This document shows positions 9,054 to 17,852 of a stretch of 64,000 nucleotides of DNA, one piece after another (the first letter of the stretch is position 1; each line of letters begins with the position of its first letter). A program made the position numbers and the translations under genes. Location of the stretch: contig JADJEZ010000011.1 of the NCBI GenBank assembly GCA_016708825.1, positions 1 through 64,000 on the forward strand. Reading direction: 5' to 3'. The notes beneath the pieces were generated by a model. It made no database searches. It worked only from the letters and a program-made list of their open reading frames with translations, and was not told the DNA's origin. The DNA is from Betaproteobacteria bacterium. GTDB lineage: Bacteria > Pseudomonadota > Gammaproteobacteria > Burkholderiales > Usitatibacteraceae.

Positions 9054-9530
9054 ATGCGAACGATCCTGATGATGGCCTCGGTTGCGCTGGCAGCCGCGGG
9101 CATGGCGAGCGCTTCGGCGCAGGAGGGCTTCGACGCCTGCGACGTGTTCACGCAGGCCGAGGCGCAGAAGGCGCTCGGCGGGGCCGCGGAGGCCGAGCCG
9201 GTGAACCCCAAGGCCCGCAAGCCCAAGGTGATCCCGACCTGCACCTGGTGGGGCACGAAGGAAGGCAAGGCGGTCTCCGCGGCCGTCACGTTCCGCTTCG
9301 GCCGCACGGAAGCGGAGCTGCAGCGCGCCTTCGAGGACGAGAAGCTCAAGTTCCAGACCAAGCCGATGCTGATCGGCGACGGCATGGCCTTCTGGAGCGC
9401 CAAGCAGGGCGTGCTCCAGCTCCTCAAGGGGCGCACCTGGATCGTGGTCGCGGTGGGCGGGGCCAAGCCCTCGGAGCGTGACGCGGAAGCGTCGAAGAAG
9501 CTCGCCGAGGTGCTCGAGAAGAAGCTCTGA
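9054..9530 (+). CDS. Small secreted protein of unknown function
   Basis: This 158-residue protein has a signal peptide (MRTILMMASVALAAAGMASA, cleavage near ASA-Q). The mature part has FDACDVFTQAEAQKALGG and CTWWGTK, a two-cysteine pattern reminiscent of DUF3558-type periplasmic proteins. The ending KKLAEVLEKKL is helical. GGGGAT upstream is the likely ribosome site. It lies immediately upstream of enolase with a 108-bp gap and is probably transcribed separately. Confidence 0.7.
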   Translation: MRTILMMASVALAAAGMASASAQEGFDACDVFTQAEAQKALGGAAEAEPVNPKARKPKVIPTCTWWGTKEGKAVSAAVTFRFGRTEAELQRAFEDEKLKFQTKPMLIGDGMAFWSAKQGVLQLLKGRTWIVVAVGGAKPSERDAEASKKLAEVLEKKL

Positions 9531-9638
9531 ACGACCCCCGCGCGGGGGCGGCGGGCGCTTCGTTGGACTAGAATATCGCCCACGCGCCGCGCCGCCGCGT
9601 GGAACTCGCGGCGCCGCCAACAAGAAAAGGGAATCCGC

Positions 9639-10922
9639 ATGACCGCCATCGTCGAAGTCATTGCCCGCGAGATCCTCGATTCGCGCGGCAATCCCACGGT
9701 CGAGGCCGACGTGCTGCTCGAGTCCGGCGTGATGGGCCGCGCGGCCGTGCCTTCCGGGGCGTCCACGGGCTCGCGGGAAGCCATCGAGCTGCGCGACGGC
9801 GACGCCCAGCGCTACTTCGGCAAGGGGGTGCTCAAGGCGGTCGAGCACGTGAACACCGAGATCTGCGAGGCCATCATCGGGCTGGACGTCTCCGAGCAGG
9901 CGCACCTGGACGGCGTGCTGATCGAGCTTGACGGCACTGAGAACAAGTCGCGCCTCGGCGCGAACGCGATCCTCTCGGTGTCGGTCGCCTGCGCGAAGGC
10001 GGCCGCCGAGGAATGCGGGCTGCCGCTCTACCGCTATTTCGGCGGCAGCGCGCCGCGCAAGATGCCGGTGCCGATGATGAACGTGATCAACGGCGGCGCG
10101 CACGCGAACAACTCGCTCGACATCCAGGAGTTCATGGTGATCCCGGCGGGGCTGCCGAGCTTCCGCGACGCGCTGCGCTGCGGCGCCGAGATCTTCCATA
10201 CCTTGAAGAAGATGCTCGACAAGGAAGGCATGTCGACGACCGTCGGCGACGAGGGTGGTTTCGCGCCCAACCTGCCCAGCAACGAGGCGGCGATCCAGTG
10301 GATCCTCAAGGCCGTGGAAGAGGCGGGCTACCTCGCGGGCAGCGACGTCCTGATCGGCCTGGACTGCGCGGCGAGCGAGTTCTACAAGGACGGCAAGTAC
10401 CGCTTCGAGAGCGAGCACCTCGCCTACAGCTCGCAGCAGCTCACCGACCTCCTGGACACCTGGTGCGACAAGTACCCGATCGTCTCCATCGAGGACGGCA
10501 TGGCCGAGGGCGACTGGGAGGGTTGGGAGATCCTCACGAAGCGCCTGGGCGAGGGCGTGCAGATCGTGGGCGACGACCTCTTCGTCACCAACACGCGCAT
10601 CCTCGAGGAGGGCATCCGCCGCGGCGTGGCCAATTCCATCCTCATCAAGATCAACCAGATCGGGACGCTCTCCGAGACCTTCGAGGCGATCGAGATGGCC
10701 CGGCGCGCGGGCTACACGTCGGTCATCTCGCACCGCTCCGGCGAGACGGAGGATTCCACCATCGCCGACATCGCGGTCGGCATGAACGCCATGCAGATCA
10801 AGACGGGGTCGCTGTCGCGTTCCGACCGCATGGCCAAGTACAACCAGCTCCTGCGGATCGAGGAGGAGCTGGGCGAGGGCGCCTCCTACGCCGGGCGCGG
10901 GGCGTTCTACCAGCTCAAATGA
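9639..10922 (+). CDS. eno: Enolase
   Basis: This is a 427-residue full-length enolase, converting 2-phosphoglycerate to phosphoenolpyruvate in the cytoplasm. Family landmarks are all present: AREILDSRGNPTVE at the N-terminus, PSGASTG, GDEGGFAP, the Mg ligands in GLDCAASEF, SIEDGMAEGDWEGW and GDDLFVTN, the catalytic lysine in ILIKINQIGT, and the signature SHRSGETEDSTIAD. AAAAGGGAA precedes the ATG. The stop overlaps the ftsB start, the gene pair seen in many beta- and gammaproteobacteria. Confidence 0.98.
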   Translation: MTAIVEVIAREILDSRGNPTVEADVLLESGVMGRAAVPSGASTGSREAIELRDGDAQRYFGKGVLKAVEHVNTEICEAIIGLDVSEQAHLDGVLIELDGTENKSRLGANAILSVSVACAKAAAEECGLPLYRYFGGSAPRKMPVPMMNVINGGAHANNSLDIQEFMVIPAGLPSFRDALRCGAEIFHTLKKMLDKEGMSTTVGDEGGFAPNLPSNEAAIQWILKAVEEAGYLAGSDVLIGLDCAASEFYKDGKYRFESEHLAYSSQQLTDLLDTWCDKYPIVSIEDGMAEGDWEGWEILTKRLGEGVQIVGDDLFVTNTRILEEGIRRGVANSILIKINQIGTLSETFEAIEMARRAGYTSVISHRSGETEDSTIADIAVGMNAMQIKTGSLSRSDRMAKYNQLLRIEEELGEGASYAGRGAFYQLK

Positions 10923-11215
10923 AGATCCTCGCCGCCGTTCTCGCCGCCCTCATCGTGGTGCTCCAGTACCCGTTGTGGTTCGGCAAGGGCGGCTGGCTCA
11001 AGGTGCGCGCCCTCGACCGGCAGGTGGCGGCGCAGCAGGTGGCGAACGCGGGGCTCAAGGCGCGCAACGACGCCCTCGACGCCGAGGTGCGGGACCTGAA
11101 GCAGGGGCTGGAGGCGATCGAGGAACGCGCGCGCACCGACCTCGGCATGATCCGCAAGGACGAGGTCTTCTACCAGGTCGTGACGCCGCAGGCGCCACCG
11201 GCAGCCGCGAAGTGA
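10919..11215 (+). CDS. ftsB: Cell division protein FtsB (septum formation initiator family)
   Basis: This 98-residue bitopic protein has one N-terminal transmembrane helix (ILAAVLAALIVVLQYPLWF). A coiled coil follows (roughly residues 30-70, LDRQVAAQQVANAGLKARND...), then the conserved ERARTDLGMIRKDEVFYQV. This is the FtsB layout, which forms the FtsQBL complex activating septal peptidoglycan synthesis. Its ATG overlaps the eno stop by four bases. Confidence 0.95.
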   Translation: MKILAAVLAALIVVLQYPLWFGKGGWLKVRALDRQVAAQQVANAGLKARNDALDAEVRDLKQGLEAIEERARTDLGMIRKDEVFYQVVTPQAPPAAAK

Positions 11216-11302
11216 TGCCGTCGGGAGGCCGCGGGCGCTTTGCGCCTGCCGCGGCCCCCCATCCCGTCCAACCCAGCTAGTCCCTTTCCGTCCGAGCGGC
11301 CG

Positions 11303-12133
11303 ATGCCGGCACAGGCTTTCCCGTCCGATGCGCGCGAGCGCTCGAGCCTCGCCATCCGCTTCGCGGTCGGCTACTCCGTGCTCCTGCACGTGATCCTCGT
11401 CCTGGTGCCCCTTCGCGAGCGCGTGCCGTTGCCACCAGCCGGGGGCGTGCCGGGCCCGCTCACGGTGCGCCTCGAGCCGCTCGCGCCGCCGTCGGAAGCG
11501 GTCGAAGCGCCGCCACGGGCCACGCCGGTGCCGAGCCCGGCCCCGCCACGGGAGATTCTCGCAATGCCTCCGAGACCGCATCCGCCGCAGGCCGCGCGGA
11601 CCGCTCCCGCGCCGCCACCCGAGCCCGTCCCCGCCGCGGAGCCCCGTCGCGAACCCGAATTCGACATGTCACGGCTCATCGCGGCGAACCGGGCGCGGCG
11701 CCGCGCGTGGGAAGAGAGCCTCGCGGGTGATCCCGCCGCGGCCGGTGGAGGTGCAGGAAGCGCGGTGGCCGGGGGTCTCGCGCGAAACCTCGCCTCGCTC
11801 TCCGACAGCGACGGCACCGGAGGTGTCTTCCGGGTCCTGCGCGTCGGCGCGCGCACCGCGGAGTTTTCCTTCAACGGCTGGCGAACCGAATCGCACCGGA
11901 AGTGGCGGGAGGTGATCGAGGTCGATGCCGGGCCCGGGGGCGACGTCGAGCGCGCCATCGTGCGGCGCATGATCGCGCTCATCCGCACGCACTACACGGG
12001 CAACTTCAACTGGGAGTCCCGGCGCGCCGGCCACGTGGTCGTCCTTTCGGCGGCTCCCGAGGACAACGGGGAACTCGAGGACTACCTCATGCGGGAGTTC
12101 TTCGGCACGCCGCTGGTGAAGCGCGGGCGCTGA
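11303..12133 (+). CDS. Proline-rich, membrane-anchored TonB-like protein
   Basis: This 276-residue protein has one transmembrane helix near residues 20-40 (FAVGYSVLLHVILVLVPL). A long Pro/Ala-rich linker (residues ~45-130) and a folded C-terminal domain follow, the latter ending near YLMREFFGTPLVKRGR. The arrangement resembles periplasm-spanning energy transducers of the TonB type, but no YP motif or confident TonB C-terminal signature is seen and no ExbBD genes are adjacent. The ATG at 11303 is chosen because the anchor follows directly. Upstream in-frame codons would add a low-complexity proline stretch. Confidence 0.6.
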   Translation: MPAQAFPSDARERSSLAIRFAVGYSVLLHVILVLVPLRERVPLPPAGGVPGPLTVRLEPLAPPSEAVEAPPRATPVPSPAPPREILAMPPRPHPPQAARTAPAPPPEPVPAAEPRREPEFDMSRLIAANRARRRAWEESLAGDPAAAGGGAGSAVAGGLARNLASLSDSDGTGGVFRVLRVGARTAEFSFNGWRTESHRKWREVIEVDAGPGGDVERAIVRRMIALIRTHYTGNFNWESRRAGHVVVLSAAPEDNGELEDYLMREFFGTPLVKRGR

Positions 12134-12158
12134 GGGGCGCCGTTACCGCTGTAATGCC

Positions 12159-12200
12159 GTCGCGTGAAATATTTGCGCGACCTGTGCGCTGCTTCACAGG
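12159..12200. other. Two adjacent short inverted repeats after the TonB-like gene
   Basis: GTCGCG (12159-12164) pairs with CGCGAC (12176-12181), and CCTGTG (12181-12186) pairs with CACAGG (12195-12200). Neither hairpin has a T-tract, so intrinsic termination is not supported. They lie 26 bp after the stop codon and could be an RNA 3' end or DNA-binding sites. The rest of 12201-12290 shows only a perfect 12-bp AT palindrome (AATAAATTTATT, 12270-12281) directly upstream of the FliA-type promoter. Confidence 0.45.
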
Positions 12201-12290
12201 CGATGGCCGCTTTCGCGGTGCATGATCGCCTCGCAAGTCCCCGCTCCTCCCTCCCGCTTCACCCCCCCGAATAAATTTATTGCCGCGGCC

Positions 12291-12317
12291 TAAAGTCCGC
12301 GCGTTTGCGGCCGATGT
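12291..12317 (+). promoter_or_regulatory. Predicted sigma28 (FliA) promoter
   Basis: TAAAGTCC (12291-12298), an 11-nt spacer, then GCCGATGT (12310-12317). The FliA consensus is TAAAGTTT-N11-GCCGATAA, so the core positions and the 11-nt spacing agree. It lies 99 bp before the ATG at 12417 and is the only recognisable promoter upstream of the subtilase unit. An 11-bp inverted repeat (TTGCGGCCGAT at 12305-12315 with ATCGGCCGCAA at 12357-12367) overlaps the -10 element and could be an operator. Confidence 0.65.
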
Positions 12318-12416
12318 TCCCGCAGGGATGCTGCGTCCCTGCCGGGCGAAGAGCGAATCGGCCGCAAGACGCAGCGTCTTCCATCCGAATACCCGGCCCT
12401 TGGAAGAGGAGAGGCA

Positions 12417-12899
12417 ATGAAGACCGACAGCCAGCTGACCGCAACCCCTGCAATGGCGCTAGCCGCCGGCGCTCCCGGGCGCCGTTTCCGGCGTTCCGAA
12501 CCGGGGAATAGAGGGGTTCTTGCCCCCCTGTTCTCCGGTTGGGACCGGACCGGCCATTCCCAGAATCTGCACTGGATGTTCCCGCGAGAGGAGCACTTGA
12601 CGATGAGAACCGCGCACCCCCTGCAGGCCGTACCCGGCGAGCCCGTCCCGCCGCGGAGCACGACGGCCGCCTCCGAAACCGCCGCCCCCTGGTCCCCGCC
12701 GTCGCTGTCCGGCTGGGCGCCCCTGTTCGGGCGAATGGTGCTTCCGACGTTGCTCTTCGGGGTGTCGCCTTTCGGGCTCCTGCCCGGGGGGCCCCTGGCG
12801 CATGCCGGCGATCCTGCCGCGCTTGCCCAACCGGCGGGTCCGTTGCCGACGCTTTCCCGGCCGGAAGCGGCCCGGGGCATCGAAGTCGATCCGCGCTAG
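12417..12899 (+). CDS. Small ORF of unknown function ahead of the subtilase
   Basis: The 160-codon ORF has a strong ribosome site (AGAGGAGAGG). A second in-frame ATG at 12603, preceded by GAGAGGAG, would give a 98-residue version. The protein is Pro/Ala/Gly-rich with one possible hydrophobic segment (RMVLPTLLFGVSPFGLLPGG) and no recognised family. The DNA before 12603 is rich in hairpins, for example 12500-12539, where ACCGGGGAA pairs with TTCTCCGGT allowing G-U. It could therefore be a structured leader instead of coding sequence. Its position between the FliA-type promoter and the subtilase suggests shared transcription. Confidence 0.4.
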   Translation: MKTDSQLTATPAMALAAGAPGRRFRRSEPGNRGVLAPLFSGWDRTGHSQNLHWMFPREEHLTMRTAHPLQAVPGEPVPPRSTTAASETAAPWSPPSLSGWAPLFGRMVLPTLLFGVSPFGLLPGGPLAHAGDPAALAQPAGPLPTLSRPEAARGIEVDPR

Positions 12900-13015
12900 C
12901 GGCCACTACCCCTCTCGAACCCGACGTCTCCCGGACCACGCGCCAGCCCCTGCGACGGCCCACGCCAGACGCCCGGACATCCCGATACCAGGAATCACCA
13001 AAGGAAAGCCTCGCC

Positions 13016-15271
13016 ATGCGCCCCGACCGAATCCTCCCGCGTTTCCTGCACCGCAGCCTCGCCGCTGCATTGGCCGCGGGGCTCGCGATCGCCTTTGCCA
13101 TCGCGCCCGCGCCCGCCGCCGCGGCCGACGACGACAAGAAGGTAGCCAAGGACCTGAAGGCCGCCCTCAAGGCCACCCGCAAGGCCGAGGTGAGCTGGCT
13201 GCGCGACCAGTCCGACGGCCGCTACGCCCAGGTCATCGTGGTGAGCGATTCCCGGGACCCCGAGCTCGCCGACCTGCGCAAGTTCATCACCGGTTCCGGA
13301 AAGGGCTCCGTGCTCGCCCGGCACCCCGGCATCAACGCCCTCACGGTCTCGATCCGCGCCGACAAGCTGGACAACCTCGCCAAGCGCAAGGACGTGGTGA
13401 GCGTCTCGCCCAACCGCGAGATCCAGCGCACCGCGAGCACGCTCGAGGCGATCACCGGGGCGATCACGGCGAACGTGCGCTCGGGCAGCACGCAGACGAG
13501 CTATTCGGGCTACGACGGCAGCGGCGTGGGGATCGCGGTTCTCGACTCCGGCGTCATGGGCACCCACGAGTCCTTCTTCAACGCGAGCGGTGTCACGCGC
13601 GTGAAGAAGAACGTCAACATGCTCAACAACGCGCTCGCAAGCTGGTCCTCGGGCGCGGATGCAACGGCCTCGCTCACGCCGGGAAGCTCGGAGCTCACCA
13701 CCTACGAGAGCCAGATCGACCAGGCGAGCCTCACCACGCAGGACGCCTACGGGCACGGCACGCACGTGGCTTCCGTCGCGGCGGGCCGCGCCAAGTACTT
13801 CAGCAGCGGCGTCCCGGACACCACGGGCATCGCGCCCAATGCGGACATCTATTCCGTGAAGGTGCTCAATCACCTGGGTTACGGGACCGTGAGCGACGCC
13901 CTCGAGGGGATCCAGTGGGTGGTCTACCACGCGAAGGAATACAACATCCGCGTGATGAACCTGAGCATCGCGGCGGACTCCACCGAAAGCTGGCTCACCG
14001 ACCCGCTCTGCCGGGCGGTGCGAAGCGCCGCGGCGGTCGGCGTGACCGTCGTGGTATCCGCCGGGAACTTCGGCCGTTCTGTGCACGGCCAGGAAGTGCA
14101 CGGTGCCATCGGCTCGCCCGGCAACGATCCGACCGTGATCACCGTCGGGTCCGTAAACTACAAGGATACCGTCGCCCGCGACGACGACAGCGTCAATTTC
14201 TTCAGCTCGCGCGGGCCGACCCGAAGCGCCGCGGTCGGCGTGAACGGCGCCCGCGTCGTCGACAACTTCCTCAAGCCCGACCTCGTGGCGACGGGGAACA
14301 AGCTCGTGAGCGCCATGGCCACCTCTACGGATTCGTCGAGCGCCTCCCGCAATTTTCTCGCTCGCACCTATCAGGCGGCGCTCGTCACTCCGCTGAACAT
14401 CCCGCAGCCGTACCTCGAGACGCACATGCTCCTGAGCGGCACGTCGATCGCCGCACCCGTGGTCGCCGGCGCCGCGGCCGTCATGCTGCAGGCGAACCCG
14501 GGCCTTACGCCGCCGCTCGTCAAGGCCATCCTCCAGTACACCGCCCAGCCGCTGTCGGACCACAACCTGGTGCAGCAGGGCGCGGGGCTCGTGAACCTGG
14601 ACGGAGCCGTGCGCCTCGCCAAGTCGCTGAAGACGGACATCGCGACGAAGGTCGCCGCCAACAGCTTGAAGGCGGGCGATACGATCAACTCGTCGAGCTT
14701 TCCCACGCCCTCGTCCACGATCAACGGCCAGACGTTCAACTGGTCGCGCATCGTCTATGCCGGTGGCCGGTACGTGGTCAGCGGGACCGAGCTGTTCCGG
14801 AAGTACCAGTCGATCTGGGACCCGAGCATCGCCTGGGGTGGGAACACGGTACGCAAGCGGACCATCACCTGGTGGCCCACGGGCAGCCAGGGCAACACCT
14901 TCCCGCAGTCGATCGTCGAGACGACTGCGCCGAACCTGACGCTGCTCACCAAGTACGTGGTGCGCGCGGAAATGCTCGCGGGCACGAGTTCCGTCATGGC
15001 GAGGAAGGGCGTCTTCTACCCGACCGAGGCGCTCTCGAAAGCGCTCATCGCCGGCAGCGGGCTGGTGCTCTCCGAGGGGCTGGTGCTCTCCGAGGGGCTG
15101 GTGCTCTCCGAAGGCCTGGTGCTCTCCGAGGGGCTCGTGCTCTCCGAAGGCCTGGTGCTTTCCGAAGGGCTCGTGCTCTCCGAGGGGCTCGTGCTCTCCG
15201 AGGGGCTCGTGCTGAGCGAGGCTGGTGCGCCGGTGCATACCTACCAGTTCTCCATGGGCGGCGAGCCGTGA
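13016..15271 (+). CDS. Secreted subtilisin-family (S8) serine peptidase with C-terminal GLVLSE repeats
   Basis: This 751-residue protein has a signal peptide (residues 1-~37, ending PAAAAAD) and a propeptide-like domain with ALTVSIRADKLDNLAKR and VVSVSPNREI. The S8 catalytic domain follows: Asp177 in VLDSG, His247 in GHGTHVAS, oxyanion-hole Asn351 in SAGNFG, and Ser477 in SGTSIAAP. Residues 682-735 are nine copies of GLVLSE before a 17-residue tail ending SMGGEP. The ATG at 13016 follows AAAGGAAA and starts the signal peptide; in-frame DNA upstream is non-coding in character. It probably acts outside the cell or in the periplasm. The FliA-type promoter 700 bp upstream hints at flagellar-regulon control, which is inference. 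Confidence 0.92.
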   Translation: MRPDRILPRFLHRSLAAALAAGLAIAFAIAPAPAAAADDDKKVAKDLKAALKATRKAEVSWLRDQSDGRYAQVIVVSDSRDPELADLRKFITGSGKGSVLARHPGINALTVSIRADKLDNLAKRKDVVSVSPNREIQRTASTLEAITGAITANVRSGSTQTSYSGYDGSGVGIAVLDSGVMGTHESFFNASGVTRVKKNVNMLNNALASWSSGADATASLTPGSSELTTYESQIDQASLTTQDAYGHGTHVASVAAGRAKYFSSGVPDTTGIAPNADIYSVKVLNHLGYGTVSDALEGIQWVVYHAKEYNIRVMNLSIAADSTESWLTDPLCRAVRSAAAVGVTVVVSAGNFGRSVHGQEVHGAIGSPGNDPTVITVGSVNYKDTVARDDDSVNFFSSRGPTRSAAVGVNGARVVDNFLKPDLVATGNKLVSAMATSTDSSSASRNFLARTYQAALVTPLNIPQPYLETHMLLSGTSIAAPVVAGAAAVMLQANPGLTPPLVKAILQYTAQPLSDHNLVQQGAGLVNLDGAVRLAKSLKTDIATKVAANSLKAGDTINSSSFPTPSSTINGQTFNWSRIVYAGGRYVVSGTELFRKYQSIWDPSIAWGGNTVRKRTITWWPTGSQGNTFPQSIVETTAPNLTLLTKYVVRAEMLAGTSSVMARKGVFYPTEALSKALIAGSGLVLSEGLVLSEGLVLSEGLVLSEGLVLSEGLVLSEGLVLSEGLVLSEGLVLSEAGAPVHTYQFSMGGEP
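15059..15220 (+). repeat. Nine tandem 18-bp repeats encoding GLVLSE
   Basis: Nine perfect amino-acid units of GLVLSE are encoded by 18-bp units that differ only at synonymous sites (GGG/GGC, CTG/CTC, GAG/GAA; the last unit uses CTG AGC for Leu-Ser). The synonymous drift shows that the peptide has been kept while the DNA diverged. Repeat number may still vary by slippage. Confidence 0.95.
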
Positions 15272-15340
15272 GCGTTTCGCCGGACAGGATCGCCGCGTAG
15301 GCGCAGGCATTCCCGCGCATCGAAGGGGGAGAGAAAGAAC

Positions 15341-17793
15341 ATGGCCGCAGACATCGCGAATCATCCCGTGACGAACGCAGGCGTACACGCCCTTCCGTGG
15401 CTCGACATGGCGGACTACCGCCCCGAGGCGAAGGTCTACTGGTGGGTGACCACGAGCCTGGGCGCGGCGATCTTCGCCATCGCGCTCCTGCAGGTGGCCG
15501 CGCTCGACCGGGTGGCGATCCTGCAGGTCCTCGTGGGGGTGGCCATCGCCGGCATCACCGGGCTCTTCCCGGTGCGCGTGCCGGGAGGCAAGACCTCCTT
15601 CGCGGGGGCCGAGATCTTCATCTTCCTTCTGCTGCTGCTGCACGGCCCCGCGGCCGCGGCCCTCGCGGCCGCCTGCGAGGCGGCCGTTGCCTCGTGGCGC
15701 ACCTCGCGCCGGTGGACGAGCCGGCTCGGCAGCCCCGCCATGGCCGCGCTCGCGCTTTACGGCTGCGGCACGGCGTTCTTCCTCGTCACCCGCGGTGCAC
15801 CGTGGGCCGCGGGCTGGGAGAACACCGCGCTCTTCGGCGGGCTCATCGTGTTCGCGTTGGCCTACTTCGCGGCCAATGCGCTGCTCATGGTCTCGCTCAT
15901 CACGCTCAAACGCGGCGAGCGAGTCGACCCCGTGGCCCTCCTCAGGGACAACGCGTGGATGGGCCTGGTCTATGCCGCGAGCGCATCCATCGCGGGGCTG
16001 GTCTTCGTGAGCTTCGACCGCTACGGCGCGCCGGTGCTCATTTCGGCGGTGCCCATCATCGTCATGTTTCTCTCGACGCTGCACCTCTACTTCCGCCACG
16101 CCGAAGCCAACGAACACGTGCGCCAGGAACGGCTCGCCTCGGCGGAGCTGCGCATGGCCAAGGAAGTCGCGGAAGCCGCGAGCCTCGCCAAGAGCCAGTT
16201 CCTCGCCAACATGAGCCACGAGATCCGCACACCCATGAACGGCGTGCTGGGCATGGCGGAACTGCTGCTCGACACCGAGTTGAGCGACCGGCAGAAGCGC
16301 TTCGCGGGCGCGATCCGCTCCTCGGGGGAGGCGCTGCTCGCGATCATCAACGACATCCTCGACTTCTCCAAGGTCGAGGCCGGCAAGGTCGATCTCGAGA
16401 GCGTGGACTTCGCGCCGCTCGAGGTCATCGAGGAAATGGCCGAGATCCTCGCGCCCCGGGCGCAGGAAAAGGGCATCGAGCTGATCGTGTGCGCCGACGC
16501 CGCCGTGCCGGCGCGCGTGCGCGGCGACCCGAACCGCACGCGCCAGATCCTCATGAACCTCGTGGGCAACGCGATCAAGTTCACCGACGTGGGCGAGGTG
16601 GTCGTGCACTGCTCGGCCGCGGAGGGCGAGGTCGGGTCCACGATGCTGCGTTTCGCGGTGACCGACTCCGGCATTGGCATTTCGCGCGAGGAACGGGATC
16701 GGCTCTTCCAGGCCTTCGTGCAGGCCGACGATTCGACGACGCGCCGCTATGGCGGCACGGGGCTCGGCCTGGCGATCGCCAAGCAGCTCTCCGAGCTGAT
16801 GGGCGGCGGCATCGGGGTGGACAGCGAGCCCGGCCAGGGGTCGACCTTCTGGTTCACCGTGCGCGTGGCGAAGCCCGAACGGTCCGCGAAGCCCGAGCCG
16901 CTCGCCCTGGATCTCTTCGGGCAGCGGGTGCTGATCGTGGAGAGCAGCCCGGCCAATCGCGGCATCCTCGAGCAACACGCCCGCGCCTGGGGAATGCAGG
17001 TCGTCACGGCGGGCGACGGCGGCGGCGCGCTTGCGGTGCTGCGCGACGCGGCCGTGCGCGGCGAGTCCTTCGCGCTCGCGCTCGTCGACATGAAGCTTCC
17101 GGGCATGAACGGCCTCGACCTCGCCTGGGCCATCCATGCCGACCGGTCCCACGCCGGCATGCCGGTCGTGCTGCTCACCACGCTGGGGAAGGAAGCCGAA
17201 GTCGCCGCCGCGAGCGACGCGGGCGTGGCCGAGTGCCTCAGCAAACCCATCCGCAAGGACCCGTTGCGCAAGGCCATGGTCCGCGCCATCCAGGGCGTGC
17301 AGGCCAGCGCGCCGGCGCCGGCGGCACCGTCGCGAACCGCCGTTTCTCCGGGCGCGTTCTCCTCGTCGAGGACAACCCCGTGAACCAGGCGGTGGCCGTC
17401 GGCATGCTCGAGACGCTCGGGCTTTCCGTCGACATCGCCTGCGACGGCCTCGAGGCGCTCGACCGCGCCGCGGCCGGGGGCTACGACCTCGCGCTCATGG
17501 ACTGCCACCTTCCCGGGCTCGACGGGCTCGCCGCCACGGCGGAGATCCGGCGCCGCGAGAACGGCATCGACTGCCACCTGCCCATCATCGCGCTCACGGC
17601 CGACAGCCTTGACGGCGACCGCGGGCAGTGCATCGCCTCCGGCATGGACGACTACCTCTCGAAGCCCTTCTCGCGGGACGAACTCGCGAAGATGCTCGCG
17701 CGCTGGATGCCCTCCGGAAAAGTTTCCGGCGGTGAAGCACAGGCGACGGGGAACGTGGTCGGCATCGGCCCGGTGAAGCGCGCCGTCGCCTGA
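15341..17793 (+). CDS. Hybrid sensor histidine kinase with two receiver domains, with one frameshift
   Basis: The protein is about 817 residues after bridging a shift near 17335. An N-terminal membrane domain of five to seven helices (residues ~30-250) leads to a HisKA domain with the phospho-acceptor in FLANMSHEIRTPMNG (His ~293). An HATPase domain has VGNAIKFT, DSGIGI and GGTGLGLAIAKQL. The first receiver contains LVDMKLPGMNG. After the shift the second receiver reads VLLVEDNPVN...LMDCHLPGLDG with a late KPF lysine. It lies 69 bp after the subtilase. No output regulator or Hpt gene is adjacent, so the downstream target is unknown. Confidence 0.88.
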
Positions 17794-17852
17794 GGTTCGC
17801 CAGTCGCTCCTTCGCGGGGCGGGCGCGCGGTTGCCACTTGGCGCAGGGCGGG

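Noticed and set aside
12134..12416. Riboswitch (c-di-GMP or similar) upstream of the small ORF
   Set aside because: Hairpins are present, but I could not match the conserved bases of any riboswitch class I know.
15059..15220. CRISPR-like tandem repeat
   Set aside because: Units are directly adjacent with no spacers, and they encode GLVLSE in the frame of the subtilase.
12995..17152. Very long minus-strand open frame opposite the subtilase and kinase
   Set aside because: It mirrors two well-supported plus-strand genes, has Arg/His/Gly-rich composition typical of antisense frames in GC-rich DNA, and shows no domain.
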